Of a DNA stretch of 64,000 nucleotides, positions 49,964-59,479 are shown one piece after another (position 1 is the stretch's first letter; the number at the start of each line of letters is the position of its first letter). The DNA lies in assembly GCA_965602225.1 (NCBI GenBank), contig CBFCYE010000013.1:1-64000 (forward strand). The letters are read 5' to 3'. The stretch is from Tenderia sp965602225 (lineage in GTDB: Bacteria; Pseudomonadota; Gammaproteobacteria; Tenderiales; Tenderiaceae). The notes beneath the pieces were generated by a model, which had not been told where the DNA came from, ran no database searches, and worked only from the letters and a program-made list of their open reading frames with translations. Made by a program: the position numbers and the translations under genes.

Positions 49964-52900
49964 ATGCTTCAACTGCGCGGTAATCCAGCTTTATCCCCAT
50001 TTCGTCTGCAAAAGCTGACTGAAACCATTCAGGCCCAGCTGCCTGGGGTGGCCCATGTCTATGCCGAGTTTGTCCATTTTGCCGATGTGGAACAAAGGCT
50101 TAGTGCAGAAGAAGAGACCTTGTTGGGCCGTCTGCTGGAGTATGGTCCCAAACTGGAAGTTGAAGCGCCTGAGGGTGATTTGCTGTTGGTTTTACCGCGT
50201 CCGGGCACGATTTCGCCCTGGGCCTCCAAAGCCACCGATATTGCCCATAACTGTGGTTTGACGGGTATCCGTCGTCTGGAACGCGGTGTGGTCTATTACC
50301 TGGCCAAGAGTGATGGCGTAGCGCTGAATGATGGCGAGTTGAATGCCATCTTGCCGCTGCTGCATGATCGTATGACTGAGGCTGTATCTTTCAGTCTGGA
50401 TGAGGCCGAAGGCCTGTTCCGGGTTGAAGATCCCCGCCCCATGCGCAGTGTCGATATTCTCGGTGGTGGCCGTGATGCCCTGGCCGTAGCCAATCGGGAA
50501 CTGGGCCTGGCCCTGGCCGAGGACGAGATCGATTACCTGGTGGAGAACTTCACCACCTTGGGCCGCAATCCCAATGACATCGAGTTGATGATGTTTGCCC
50601 AGGCCAACTCTGAACATTGTCGCCATAAGATCTTTAATGCCGACTGGGTCATTGACGGCAAGGCGCAGGACAAATCCCTGTTCAAGATGATCCGCAATAC
50701 CCATGAGCTGCATCCAGAAGGGGTGTTGACTGCCTATTCTGATAATTCGTCGGTGATTGAGGGTGCCAGGGCCGGTCGCTTCTATCCTGATCCAGAAACC
50801 AAACAGTATGGTTATAACGAACAAGATATCGCCATCCTGATGAAGGTCGAGACCCATAATCACCCCACTGCCATTTCGCCTTTTTCTGGTGCGGCCACCG
50901 GTTCTGGTGGTGAGATTCGCGATGAAGGTGCCACCGGGCGCGGTTCCAAGCCCAAGGCCGGTCTGTCAGGTTTTAGTGTTTCCAACCTGCGCATTCCCGG
51001 TGCCGAGCAGCCCTGGGAGACCGATCATGGCAAACCCGGTCGCATCGTCTCAGCCCTGGATATTATGCTCGACGGGCCGATTGGCTCGGCGGCATTTAAT
51101 AATGAATTTGGTCGCCCCAACATCAACGGCTATTTCCGCACCTATGAAGAGTCTGTGCCAGGCCCTGAGGGTGATGAGGTGCGTGGTTATCACAAACCGA
51201 TCATGCTGGCCGGTGGTCTGGGCAGCATTAGTACCGAACATGTTGAGAAACACATCATCCCACCCGGCGCGCAGCTGGTTGTGCTGGGTGGCCCGGCGAT
51301 GTTGATTGGTCTGGGTGGGGGGGCTGCCTCATCGATGGAGACCGGTTCTTCAACAGAAAACCTGGACTTCGCCTCGGTGCAACGTGGCAATCCTGAAATG
51401 GAGCGCCGCTGTCAGGAGGTCATTGACCGTTGCTGGCAGCTGGGCAAAGACAATCCTATCGTCTCTATCCATGATGTCGGTGCCGGTGGTATCTCTAATG
51501 CCATGCCGGAACTGGTCAACGATGCCGGCCGTGGTGCCAAGTTTGAGCTGCGTGCCGTGCCCAACGATGAGCCGGGTATGTCACCGGTAGAGATCTGGTG
51601 TAACGAATCGCAAGAGCGTTACGTGATGGCGGTGATGCCAGAAGATATGGCCCGGTTTACGGCCATGTGTGAACGTGAACGCGCGCCGTTTGCTGTCATC
51701 GGTGAAGCCACCGAAGAGCAGCAGCTGATTGTTGGTGATGGCCACTTTGACAATAGCCCGGTGGACATGCCGCTGGAAGTACTGTTGGGCAAACCACCCA
51801 AGATGTTGCGCGATGTGCAGCACAAGTCGTTCCAGAAGCAGGAATTTGATACCTCAGACATTGATATTAAAGAGGCGACCTATCGTGTGCTGCGTCTGCC
51901 CACTGTCGCCAATAAGAGCTTTCTAATCACCATTGGTGACCGCTCGGTAACAGGGCTGGTGGCGCGTGACCAGTTTGTTGGTCCATGGCAGGTGCCGGTG
52001 GCCGATGTTGCTGTTACGGCTACCAGTTTTGATGTCAATACCGGTGAGGCCATGGCCATGGGTGAACGTACCCCGATTGCCCTGGTGCACCACGCCGCCT
52101 CGGCGCGTATGGCGGTGGGTGAGGCGCTGACCAATCTGGCCGCTGCCCGTGTGACTGAGTTGGGCCGGGTGGTGTTGTCGGCTAACTGGATGGCCCCGGC
52201 TGGCCACCCGGGTGAAGACGCGGGTTTGTATGAAGCGGTGAAGGCGGTGGGTGAAGAGTTGTGTCCTGAGCTGGGTATCTGTATTCCAGTGGGTAAGGAC
52301 TCCATGTCCATGAAGACGGTCTGGACCGAGGATGGTGAAGACAAATCGGTCACCTCACCGCTGTCGCTGGTCATCTCTGCCTTTGCGCCGGTGACTGATA
52401 TTCGCAAGACCCTGACACCGGAATTAAAGACCGATCTGGGTGAGACGGATCTGATTCTGATTGATCTGGGTAAAGGCGCTAACCGCATGGCTGGTTCCTG
52501 TCTGGCCCAGGTCTATAAACAGATTGGTCATCATGCCCCGGACGTCGATGATGCCCAAGCCTTGAAGGCATTCTTTAACGTGATTCAGTCGTTGAACGAA
52601 CAGGGTCTGATTACCGCTTATCACGACCGTTCCGATGGTGGCCTGCTGGCAACCATTACCGAGATGGCCTTTGCGGCCCATACCGGTGTCACTATTAAAT
52701 TAGATGACTTGGGGGTGGATAATATTGCGGCCCTTTTCAGTGAAGAACTGGGGGCAGTGATTCAGGTGCGCCAGTCTGATACTGAGACAGTGCAAAAGCT
52801 GCTGCACGATGTCGGGCTGGGCCATTACAGTCATGTGATTGGCAGTCTCAATGGCGACGATGTGGTCGAGGTGCTGGCCAATGGTGAGCTGATCCTGAGC

Positions 52901-53875
52901 GAGTCGCGTATTGAGCTGCAACGAGCCTGGTCTGAGACCTCTTACCAGATCCAGTCTATCCGTGATAACTCCGACTGCGCCCAGCAAGAGTTTGCCCGTC
53001 TGTTGGATGAAACCGATCCTGGCATCCAGCCTGTTTTAAGCTTTGATCAAAACGCGGATGTTGCCGCGGCCCTGATCAAACCTGGGATTGCCACAGGCGC
53101 GCGTCCACGCATGGCAGTGCTGCGCGAGCAGGGTGTCAATGGTCAGGTGGAAATGGCCGCTGCCTTTGATCGTGCCGGTTTCGATAGCATCGATGTGCAC
53201 ATGAGTGATGTCATCAGTGGTCGTGTGTCGCTGAAAGATTTTAATGGTCTGGTGGCCTGCGGTGGTTTTTCCTACGGTGACGTGTTGGGTGCCGGTGAAG
53301 GTTGGGCCAAATCCATCCTCTTTAACCCACGCGCCCGTGATGAGTTCGAGGCCTTTTTCCAGCGTGATGATAGTTTCAGTCTAGGCATCTGTAATGGCTG
53401 TCAGATGATGTCCAATCTGCGTGAGCTGATTCCAGGCAGCGAGCTGTGGCCGCACTTTGTGCGTAATGTTTCAGAACAGTTTGAAGCGCGTTTCTCGCAG
53501 GTTGAAATCATGAAGTCGGCATCGATCTTTCTGCAGGGCATGGAAGGTTCACGCCTGCCGATTGCTGTTGCCCATGGTGAAGGCCGAGCCGAGTTTGCTT
53601 CTGCCAATGGCGCACAAGCAGCGTTGGATGCCGGTGTAGTGGGGCTACGTTATGTTGATAACTACGGCAACGCCACCGAGTCTTATCCTGCCAACCCCAA
53701 TGGTTCGCCTTTAGGTGTGACGGGGCTGACAAACACTGATGGTCGCTTTAGCATCATGATGCCGCATCCAGAGCGTGTCTTCCGTGCAGTGCAATATTCA
53801 TCTCGACCTGCAGGCTGGGGTGAAGATGGTCCATGGCTGCGTATGTTCCGCAATGCCAGAGTCTGGTTAGGGTAA
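49964..53875 (+). CDS. purL: Phosphoribosylformylglycinamidine synthase
   Basis: Large single-chain FGAM synthase (1303 residues, E. coli 1295) that uses FGAR, ATP and glutamine in step four of purine synthesis. The N-terminal PurS-like part, two AIRS-related halves (ATP site with EVETHNHPTAISPF-type sequence near residue 300: KVETHNHPTAISPFSGAATG; SIHDVGAGGISNAMPELVND near 510) and a class I glutaminase with GICNGCQMMSNL (nucleophile Cys in GNGCQ-like site) are present. ATG 49964 is chosen because AGGA lies 7 nt upstream; a TTG two codons earlier is nearer to it. It stands divergent from the DUF748 gene. Confidence 0.98.
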   Translation: MLQLRGNPALSPFRLQKLTETIQAQLPGVAHVYAEFVHFADVEQRLSAEEETLLGRLLEYGPKLEVEAPEGDLLLVLPRPGTISPWASKATDIAHNCGLTGIRRLERGVVYYLAKSDGVALNDGELNAILPLLHDRMTEAVSFSLDEAEGLFRVEDPRPMRSVDILGGGRDALAVANRELGLALAEDEIDYLVENFTTLGRNPNDIELMMFAQANSEHCRHKIFNADWVIDGKAQDKSLFKMIRNTHELHPEGVLTAYSDNSSVIEGARAGRFYPDPETKQYGYNEQDIAILMKVETHNHPTAISPFSGAATGSGGEIRDEGATGRGSKPKAGLSGFSVSNLRIPGAEQPWETDHGKPGRIVSALDIMLDGPIGSAAFNNEFGRPNINGYFRTYEESVPGPEGDEVRGYHKPIMLAGGLGSISTEHVEKHIIPPGAQLVVLGGPAMLIGLGGGAASSMETGSSTENLDFASVQRGNPEMERRCQEVIDRCWQLGKDNPIVSIHDVGAGGISNAMPELVNDAGRGAKFELRAVPNDEPGMSPVEIWCNESQERYVMAVMPEDMARFTAMCERERAPFAVIGEATEEQQLIVGDGHFDNSPVDMPLEVLLGKPPKMLRDVQHKSFQKQEFDTSDIDIKEATYRVLRLPTVANKSFLITIGDRSVTGLVARDQFVGPWQVPVADVAVTATSFDVNTGEAMAMGERTPIALVHHAASARMAVGEALTNLAAARVTELGRVVLSANWMAPAGHPGEDAGLYEAVKAVGEELCPELGICIPVGKDSMSMKTVWTEDGEDKSVTSPLSLVISAFAPVTDIRKTLTPELKTDLGETDLILIDLGKGANRMAGSCLAQVYKQIGHHAPDVDDAQALKAFFNVIQSLNEQGLITAYHDRSDGGLLATITEMAFAAHTGVTIKLDDLGVDNIAALFSEELGAVIQVRQSDTETVQKLLHDVGLGHYSHVIGSLNGDDVVEVLANGELILSESRIELQRAWSETSYQIQSIRDNSDCAQQEFARLLDETDPGIQPVLSFDQNADVAAALIKPGIATGARPRMAVLREQGVNGQVEMAAAFDRAGFDSIDVHMSDVISGRVSLKDFNGLVACGGFSYGDVLGAGEGWAKSILFNPRARDEFEAFFQRDDSFSLGICNGCQMMSNLRELIPGSELWPHFVRNVSEQFEARFSQVEIMKSASIFLQGMEGSRLPIAVAHGEGRAEFASANGAQAALDAGVVGLRYVDNYGNATESYPANPNGSPLGVTGLTNTDGRFSIMMPHPERVFRAVQYSSRPAGWGEDGPWLRMFRNARVWLG

Positions 53876-53917
53876 ATAATCCTTTTGCCGGGTCGAAGTA
53901 GGTGTAGGTAGGTTGTG

Positions 53918-54817
53918 ATGAGTAGTGTGATGCAAAAATCCCTGGCGGTGGTTTTCCCTTTACTGGTTGCGTTGTTGTTGACTGGTTTTATTCCGGCGCA
54001 GCAGAGCGTGGATGCGCGTTTGCAACTCGAACGACTGAATGTTGATTCAGCCGCTGAGCTGGAGCAGGCCTTTAACGAACTTGCCTATGCTTGGCCGCTG
54101 CAAGCTGGTGACTCTATTCCTGCTATTGAGTTGACTACCTTACCTTCTGACTTGGCCCAGGTGCAGAATGTGAAACTGAAAAAGTCTCTGTTTTTCCGTA
54201 GCCTGTTACCAATCGTGTTGGCAGAAAATGAAAAGGTTGCCGAGCTACGCAGTCATATCTCCGCATTGCTGAAAAAGGGTGTGTTGCAACTGACTAAGGC
54301 AGAGAAGCGCTGGCTGGAAACCATCGCCCTGCAACACAAGGTTAAAGGCAGTATTAGCGATGTGCGGATTCAGCGTAAATTATTGAGTCGTGTCGATGTG
54401 GTGCCGCCTGCCCTGGTATTGGCCCAGGCTGCCAATGAAAGTGCCTGGGGCACGTCGCGTTTTGCCCGTCAGGGTAACAATATGTTTGGTCAGTGGACTT
54501 ATCGTCAGTCGGAAGGGATTGTGCCTTTAGGTCGGCCAGAGGGAGCAACCTATGCCGTGCGCGCCTTTTCCAGTATTGATGCCTCGGTGCGCGCCTATAT
54601 CCAGAACATTAACAGCAATAACGCCTATGCTGAATTACGTCAGTTGCGACAGCAGATGCGTGACAAAGGTGAGGCGCTGGACAGTCATGTGCTGGCCACT
54701 GGTTTGATGGCTTATTCTGCTCGCGGTGAAGAATATATAACTGAACTGCAGGCGATGATGCGCATCAATAAATTGTTGACAGTGTTGCAGTCGCTAAGCT
54801 TAAAACGTGGTTCATGA
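53918..54817 (+). CDS. Bax-like glucosaminidase-domain protein
   Basis: A 299-residue exported or membrane-anchored protein. The N-terminal hydrophobic segment (SLAVVFPLLVALLLTGFIPA) is a signal peptide or anchor. The C-terminal half has the glucosaminidase/flagellar FlgJ-type signature SRVDVVPPALVLAQAANESA followed by WGTSRFARQGNNMFGQWTY, with the predicted catalytic Glu in NESAWG, and later YSARGEEYITELQAMM. This matches E. coli Bax. It would cleave N-acetylglucosaminyl bonds in peptidoglycan; activity is inferred. A GTG directly before the ATG (53915) is an alternative start. It follows purL by 42 nt and may be co-transcribed with it. Confidence 0.85.
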   Translation: MSSVMQKSLAVVFPLLVALLLTGFIPAQQSVDARLQLERLNVDSAAELEQAFNELAYAWPLQAGDSIPAIELTTLPSDLAQVQNVKLKKSLFFRSLLPIVLAENEKVAELRSHISALLKKGVLQLTKAEKRWLETIALQHKVKGSISDVRIQRKLLSRVDVVPPALVLAQAANESAWGTSRFARQGNNMFGQWTYRQSEGIVPLGRPEGATYAVRAFSSIDASVRAYIQNINSNNAYAELRQLRQQMRDKGEALDSHVLATGLMAYSARGEEYITELQAMMRINKLLTVLQSLSLKRGS

Positions 54818-55599
54818 AACAATATGTTTGTTCGGTTTTTGTAATCGTTTCGGTTTAACTCAATAGATAGCGTTTGATTTTATTTTTCATTCTCCAGCTT
54901 CACGCCCCTCTTAAATTAAATGCCCGCACGCTGCTTAACTAGCACAACATCTTGTTGGTTTTTAGAAAACAATTTTTAGACATCAAACAGCTGTTTCCGG
55001 TCAGTGAATATTTAGTTATCAGTCGTATGGCGGTGGCTATTTAATCTCATGCAAGGCTGTGAATCAGTTAAGTTTCTGCCGCGAATATTTCTTTAATTTA
55101 TCTTCCAATAATTTTGATTTCGCTTTAGCGAAAATCATCTTCTATCTTGCTTAGTTTCACTGTTTTCTCAGAACTGTTTCATCTATCCCCAAGTCACTAC
55201 GTAGAATTACGTTTATGCCTAGTGTTCTAACACCATTGTCGTCACTACAGGTATGGAGACCAGAACAGTTGCTTGTCACGATAAAGCACTGATTAAGGCT
55301 GTATTTCCATTGGATTTTAACGGTTCAATAATGTAACAGGCAGTCGATACTGAAATAGAAAGGTGATGAAGAAATCGATAACAGATTGATCAACGATAAA
55401 TTTATCGAATTCAGTCATTCATCAGCTAGTGCAAGTTGGTATTTCAATTCTCGGTGACCATTTTTATAACGCATAGCATGATGTTTATTTTTATTACCTC
55501 TTTTTTATTGATGAGTCTGGCCGTCCTCTGCAGCGCAGACACACTGAACAGATGTGGTCGGCGACTGGTTGAGCACAATGCATTACTGGAAGCTGGAAA
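54818..55599. other. 782-nt stretch without a supported gene
   Basis: AT-rich, with stop codons in all frames and no recognisable gene. It has a hairpin TTTCGCT/AGCGAAA (55118-55124 and 55127-55133) and a perfect 14-bp palindrome CGATAAATTTATCG (55394-55407), 193 nt before the sensor-kinase start, which could be an operator. No intrinsic terminator is seen after the Bax-like gene, although one would be expected. A promoter for the kinase gene must be here but no clear box pair was found. Confidence 0.5.
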
Positions 55600-58500
55600 A
55601 TGAAGTGGTCTATTAGCAGAAAACTCATTCTCATCACCCTGTTAGCAATTCTGCTGCCCGCCTTCGCCGGAAGCATGATCCTTTATAGAGAAATAGCTGC
55701 GAATGTTGCTTTCACCAAGCTTAACGATCTGATGAACATTATCGATGCAAGATATATACATGTTCTAGATTTTATGAAACAGAAAAAACTAAGCACTGTG
55801 ACTCTAAGTGAAAACCACTTCATTCATGAACAACTTCAACATATTTACGGCGATCAAGACAGATTCTCGGAACAGGAAAAGAATGCCGCTCTGCATAATA
55901 TTCAGTCCTATTTAGAGCGCTTGAAGGAAGATTCGCAACTCGACTGGCATGCCATGAAGCAGGACAAAGAAGCTGGCATATCCTTGCGGCAGGTGTTTGG
56001 CAGGGAGGTAAAGTGGGACATGTATCGCCTGGATAAACGCCTCTACCGTCACCATGAAATTATCCTTGTTGGCCGTGACGGCAAGGTCATCAGTTCCACT
56101 AGTAAGGACAATATTGGAATCGACATGACGGGTACCGATCTGTTTGAAAATGGCAGAAAAGACATTTTTTTTAAGGATGTCTATGAAGACAGGGTTGGTA
56201 ACACCGCCATGGCCATCGCCGCCCCCATATCCCACCAGGGTGAAGGTCAAGACCTGGCACACTTTGATAATGATTTTATGGGTGTTGTCGTTATCAAGAC
56301 CAATACTGACTTTTTGAGCGACCTGGTTACTGGAGACCTTGGTAATCAGATTGGCGGAAAACTATTTTTTTCCGGCTATACGCCTTCCACTGATTTCTAC
56401 ATGATCAACAAAGAAGGTTACATGATCACCCAGTCCAAAGGGCTCATGGGAGAAAGGGATACTATCTTAAAACAGCAATCCAAAACCCTACCCTGGCAGC
56501 GTTGTGTCGATGAATCCCTTCCTGTGCGAGAGGCGCAGGAGTTTTATCTCAATTACGACGGCGTAGAGGTCGGCGGCGCGTCCATGTGCATCTTTGATAT
56601 GAAATGGACGATAGTCGTTGAGCAAAACAAGGATGAGATTCTCACCCTTTTTAGCAGCATAGGGAAAATCATGACCATCATCGGTCTGGCGATGCTGATT
56701 TCTATTACCCTGTTACTCTTTTTCATGATTAAAAAAGTGATCATCGAGCCTATAAACCAATTATCTGATGCCACCAAACAGTTGAAAAAGGGTGACTACG
56801 ATGTTCGGGTAAAAATCAACAGCAACGATGAAGTTGGCCTGCTTGGTGAGTCCTTCAATTCAATGGCTGAAGATATCCAAAAGTCTACCCACGAGTTGCA
56901 TGTCAATAACCAGCAGTTAGAAATAATGGTCGATTGGCGTACCAAAGAGCTTAGTGAGACCAACAGCCATCTGTCGCAGGAAATGGTGGAGCGAAAACAG
57001 GCCCAAGTGGAAGCGGAACAAGCCAATCAGGCCAAGTCGGAGTTCCTCGCCACCATGAGCCATGAGATCCGCACCCCCATGAATGGTGTGCTGGGCATGC
57101 TTCATTTGTTGAGCAAGACCGAACTGATTTCCAAGCAGCGGCGCTTCGTTGATACCGCCATCAGTTCAGGCAAGATGCTGATGACAGTGATTAACGACAT
57201 CCTCGATTTTTCCAAGCTGGAGGCGAACAAGCTGGAGCTGGAATTCATCTCGTTTGAACTCTCTAGCTTGCTGGAGCAATGTGTGGCGTTGTTAGCCAAA
57301 GAAGCGCATGAGAAAGGCCTGGAACTGCTCTGTTCGGTGGATCCCGAGGTGCCACACCAGGTTAAAGGCGATCCTACCCGCTTACGTCAGGTGCTGACCA
57401 ACCTGCTTAATAACGCCATCAAGTTCACTGAGAATGGCGACGTCGTGCTGTATGCCAGCATGCTTAATGACGGCAGCATCCATCTAGGTGTGAGAGACAC
57501 AGGGATAGGGATGACTGACGCGCAGCAGCAATTGTTATTCAAGGCCTTCAGCCAGGTCGACAGCTCCCATACCCGAAAATTTGGTGGTACCGGCCTTGGA
57601 CTGGCGATCTCCCAGAAACTGGTCACGGCCATGGGCGGTAGCATACGCGTAGCCAGCGCGCCGGGCCTGGGGACGGATTTCAACTTCGATTTATCGCTGG
57701 AGGTAGTTAACGATGATGCACTTCAATTTAAAGCGTCGACCTCATTGTCCAAGCAGCGTTTCCTGGTGGTGGATGACAACCCCACTTTGAGGGAGCTGAT
57801 GAAAAATATCCTTGAGAGCTGGGAGGTTGTGCAGATAGGCTTGGCTGAAAATGGTGCCGATGCCCTGGAACAATTGCGCCATGCCGCCGCGGCTAACGAA
57901 GCCTATGACATAGCCGTGCTGGATATGAATATGCCGGGTATGAACGGTTTGGAATTAGCACGCACCATCCGTGCCGATGCGACGCTGAATGATATGACCT
58001 TGATGATTCTTAGCGCGGTCATTCAGGACAAAGCAGTGCCAGAGGTAGACGCCTGGTTGACCAAGCCAGTATTACAATCTGACCTGTATAACTGTCTATT
58101 GACGTTGTTGGGAAACACTCAGCAGGCAGTAGCCCACATACCAGCCGCAGGCCAAGACTGGTGGTTCGGAGGCCGTAAGCTGTTATTGGTGGAAGACAAT
58201 CAGGTCAACCAGCAGGTGGCGCAGGAGATCCTTACAGGGGCGGGCTTTGAGGTTGATATCTGTGATAACGGTGCCGACGCTGTAAAAGCAGTGCAAGACA
58301 ACAGCTATGACCTTGTATTGATGGACATACAGATGCCAATAATGGATGGCCTTGAGGCAACACAGAAGATCCGTTCTCTCGGTGATGGTTACGCAAACCT
58401 ACCGATCATAGCCATGACCGCCCATGCCCTTAGCGGCGACGCCGACAAGAGTCTGGCGGCAGGCATGAATGCCCATGTGACCAAACCCTTCGATCCCGAT

Positions 58501-59193
58501 GCCTTGTTTAAAAAACTATCTAGCTGGGTTAAGCCAAGTGAAAAATCAGTCGAGACAGCCGGGCAAACCGAGGCTGTCACAATGGCGAGCTTACCTGACT
58601 TGCCGGGCATCGATGTGGCTGATGGCCTGCAACGCCTGCGTGGTAATTGGGCTGCATATCAACGAATCTTGTGTAGCTTCCGCAACAAGCAGGTTGATAC
58701 GGCAGAGGTTATTGCTGCGCATATCGAAAAGCAGGAGTGGGTCGAAGCTGCGGGCTTGGCGCACACGCTTAAAGGTAGTGCTGGCAACATCGGCGCACAC
58801 GAGCTTTACAAAATAGCGACACAGCTAGAGCAGGCTTGTGATGACCGCAATGCTGATCTGTCCGCGACTAAACTCTATGAGTTAAGTGCACAATTACAAA
58901 TAGTAATAAGCGGACTTGGGGTGCTGGAACAGGATGAAGTGACTGTTGAGGATATAACAGCTACGGAGGGAAATGATGATCCAGCACAGCTAAGGATTTT
59001 GCTAGAGCAGCTATCTACCTATTTAGATGCGGACTTAGGTGAGGCACAGGCCTGTTTCAAAATATTGAAACGGCGGCTTAGTGGTGAGGTCTATGCCGCT
59101 CAAGTGAAGGCTTTGGAGGATGCTTTGAACGATTTCAATATAGATGCTGCAAAGTTAAGTATAGAGGCTCTCATGCAACTCTTGCCGCAGTAA
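55600..59193 (+). CDS. Hybrid sensor histidine kinase (BarA-like, with two REC and HPt)
   Basis: A 1197-residue membrane phosphorelay protein. In order: span 1 (about 8-28), a periplasmic sensor region of some 320 residues that resembles a double-Cache fold, span 2 (about 353-378), HAMP (375-430), a coiled-coil linker, HisKA with His488 in FLATMSHEIRTPMNGVLGML, HATPase with NNAIKFTENGD, DTGIGM and GGTGLGLAI, REC1 with Asp775 (AVLDMNMPG), REC2 with Asp909 (VLMDIQMPIMDG), and HPt with His1055 in AHTLKGSAGN. REC1 looks less canonical than REC2: the usual T/S-A pair is LSAVI. So the full relay His-Asp-His is present and the last transfer would go to a separate regulator, none of which is nearby. 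Input signal unknown. Confidence 0.93.
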   Translation: MKWSISRKLILITLLAILLPAFAGSMILYREIAANVAFTKLNDLMNIIDARYIHVLDFMKQKKLSTVTLSENHFIHEQLQHIYGDQDRFSEQEKNAALHNIQSYLERLKEDSQLDWHAMKQDKEAGISLRQVFGREVKWDMYRLDKRLYRHHEIILVGRDGKVISSTSKDNIGIDMTGTDLFENGRKDIFFKDVYEDRVGNTAMAIAAPISHQGEGQDLAHFDNDFMGVVVIKTNTDFLSDLVTGDLGNQIGGKLFFSGYTPSTDFYMINKEGYMITQSKGLMGERDTILKQQSKTLPWQRCVDESLPVREAQEFYLNYDGVEVGGASMCIFDMKWTIVVEQNKDEILTLFSSIGKIMTIIGLAMLISITLLLFFMIKKVIIEPINQLSDATKQLKKGDYDVRVKINSNDEVGLLGESFNSMAEDIQKSTHELHVNNQQLEIMVDWRTKELSETNSHLSQEMVERKQAQVEAEQANQAKSEFLATMSHEIRTPMNGVLGMLHLLSKTELISKQRRFVDTAISSGKMLMTVINDILDFSKLEANKLELEFISFELSSLLEQCVALLAKEAHEKGLELLCSVDPEVPHQVKGDPTRLRQVLTNLLNNAIKFTENGDVVLYASMLNDGSIHLGVRDTGIGMTDAQQQLLFKAFSQVDSSHTRKFGGTGLGLAISQKLVTAMGGSIRVASAPGLGTDFNFDLSLEVVNDDALQFKASTSLSKQRFLVVDDNPTLRELMKNILESWEVVQIGLAENGADALEQLRHAAAANEAYDIAVLDMNMPGMNGLELARTIRADATLNDMTLMILSAVIQDKAVPEVDAWLTKPVLQSDLYNCLLTLLGNTQQAVAHIPAAGQDWWFGGRKLLLVEDNQVNQQVAQEILTGAGFEVDICDNGADAVKAVQDNSYDLVLMDIQMPIMDGLEATQKIRSLGDGYANLPIIAMTAHALSGDADKSLAAGMNAHVTKPFDPDALFKKLSSWVKPSEKSVETAGQTEAVTMASLPDLPGIDVADGLQRLRGNWAAYQRILCSFRNKQVDTAEVIAAHIEKQEWVEAAGLAHTLKGSAGNIGAHELYKIATQLEQACDDRNADLSATKLYELSAQLQIVISGLGVLEQDEVTVEDITATEGNDDPAQLRILLEQLSTYLDADLGEAQACFKILKRRLSGEVYAAQVKALEDALNDFNIDAAKLSIEALMQLLPQ

Positions 59194-59479
59194 CTCAGTA
59201 ACAAACGGCTGTTTATCAAGCAAAGCTAAATGTTAACAAATGTAAATTGGGTCGGACTCAACAACATTGAAATAACCGCCAGCCGCTGGCTATCAGTTTT
59301 GTAATTACCGATAATCTTTTTGAACACTATCTGCACAGGATGATTGTTAGATTAGTGCCTCGAAGGCTGTGTTTACGGCGAGATACGGGTCATATATGAA
59401 TCTGTTAAATACTCGTTATTAGATTACGTATATATAGTAATTTTCCTTTTAGCAAAACTAATAATATAGTGTTGGGGTT

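Noticed and set aside
50192..50863. Long minus-strand frame (223 codons) inside purL
   Set aside because: A shadow of the strongly coding opposite strand; no ribosome-binding site or domain.
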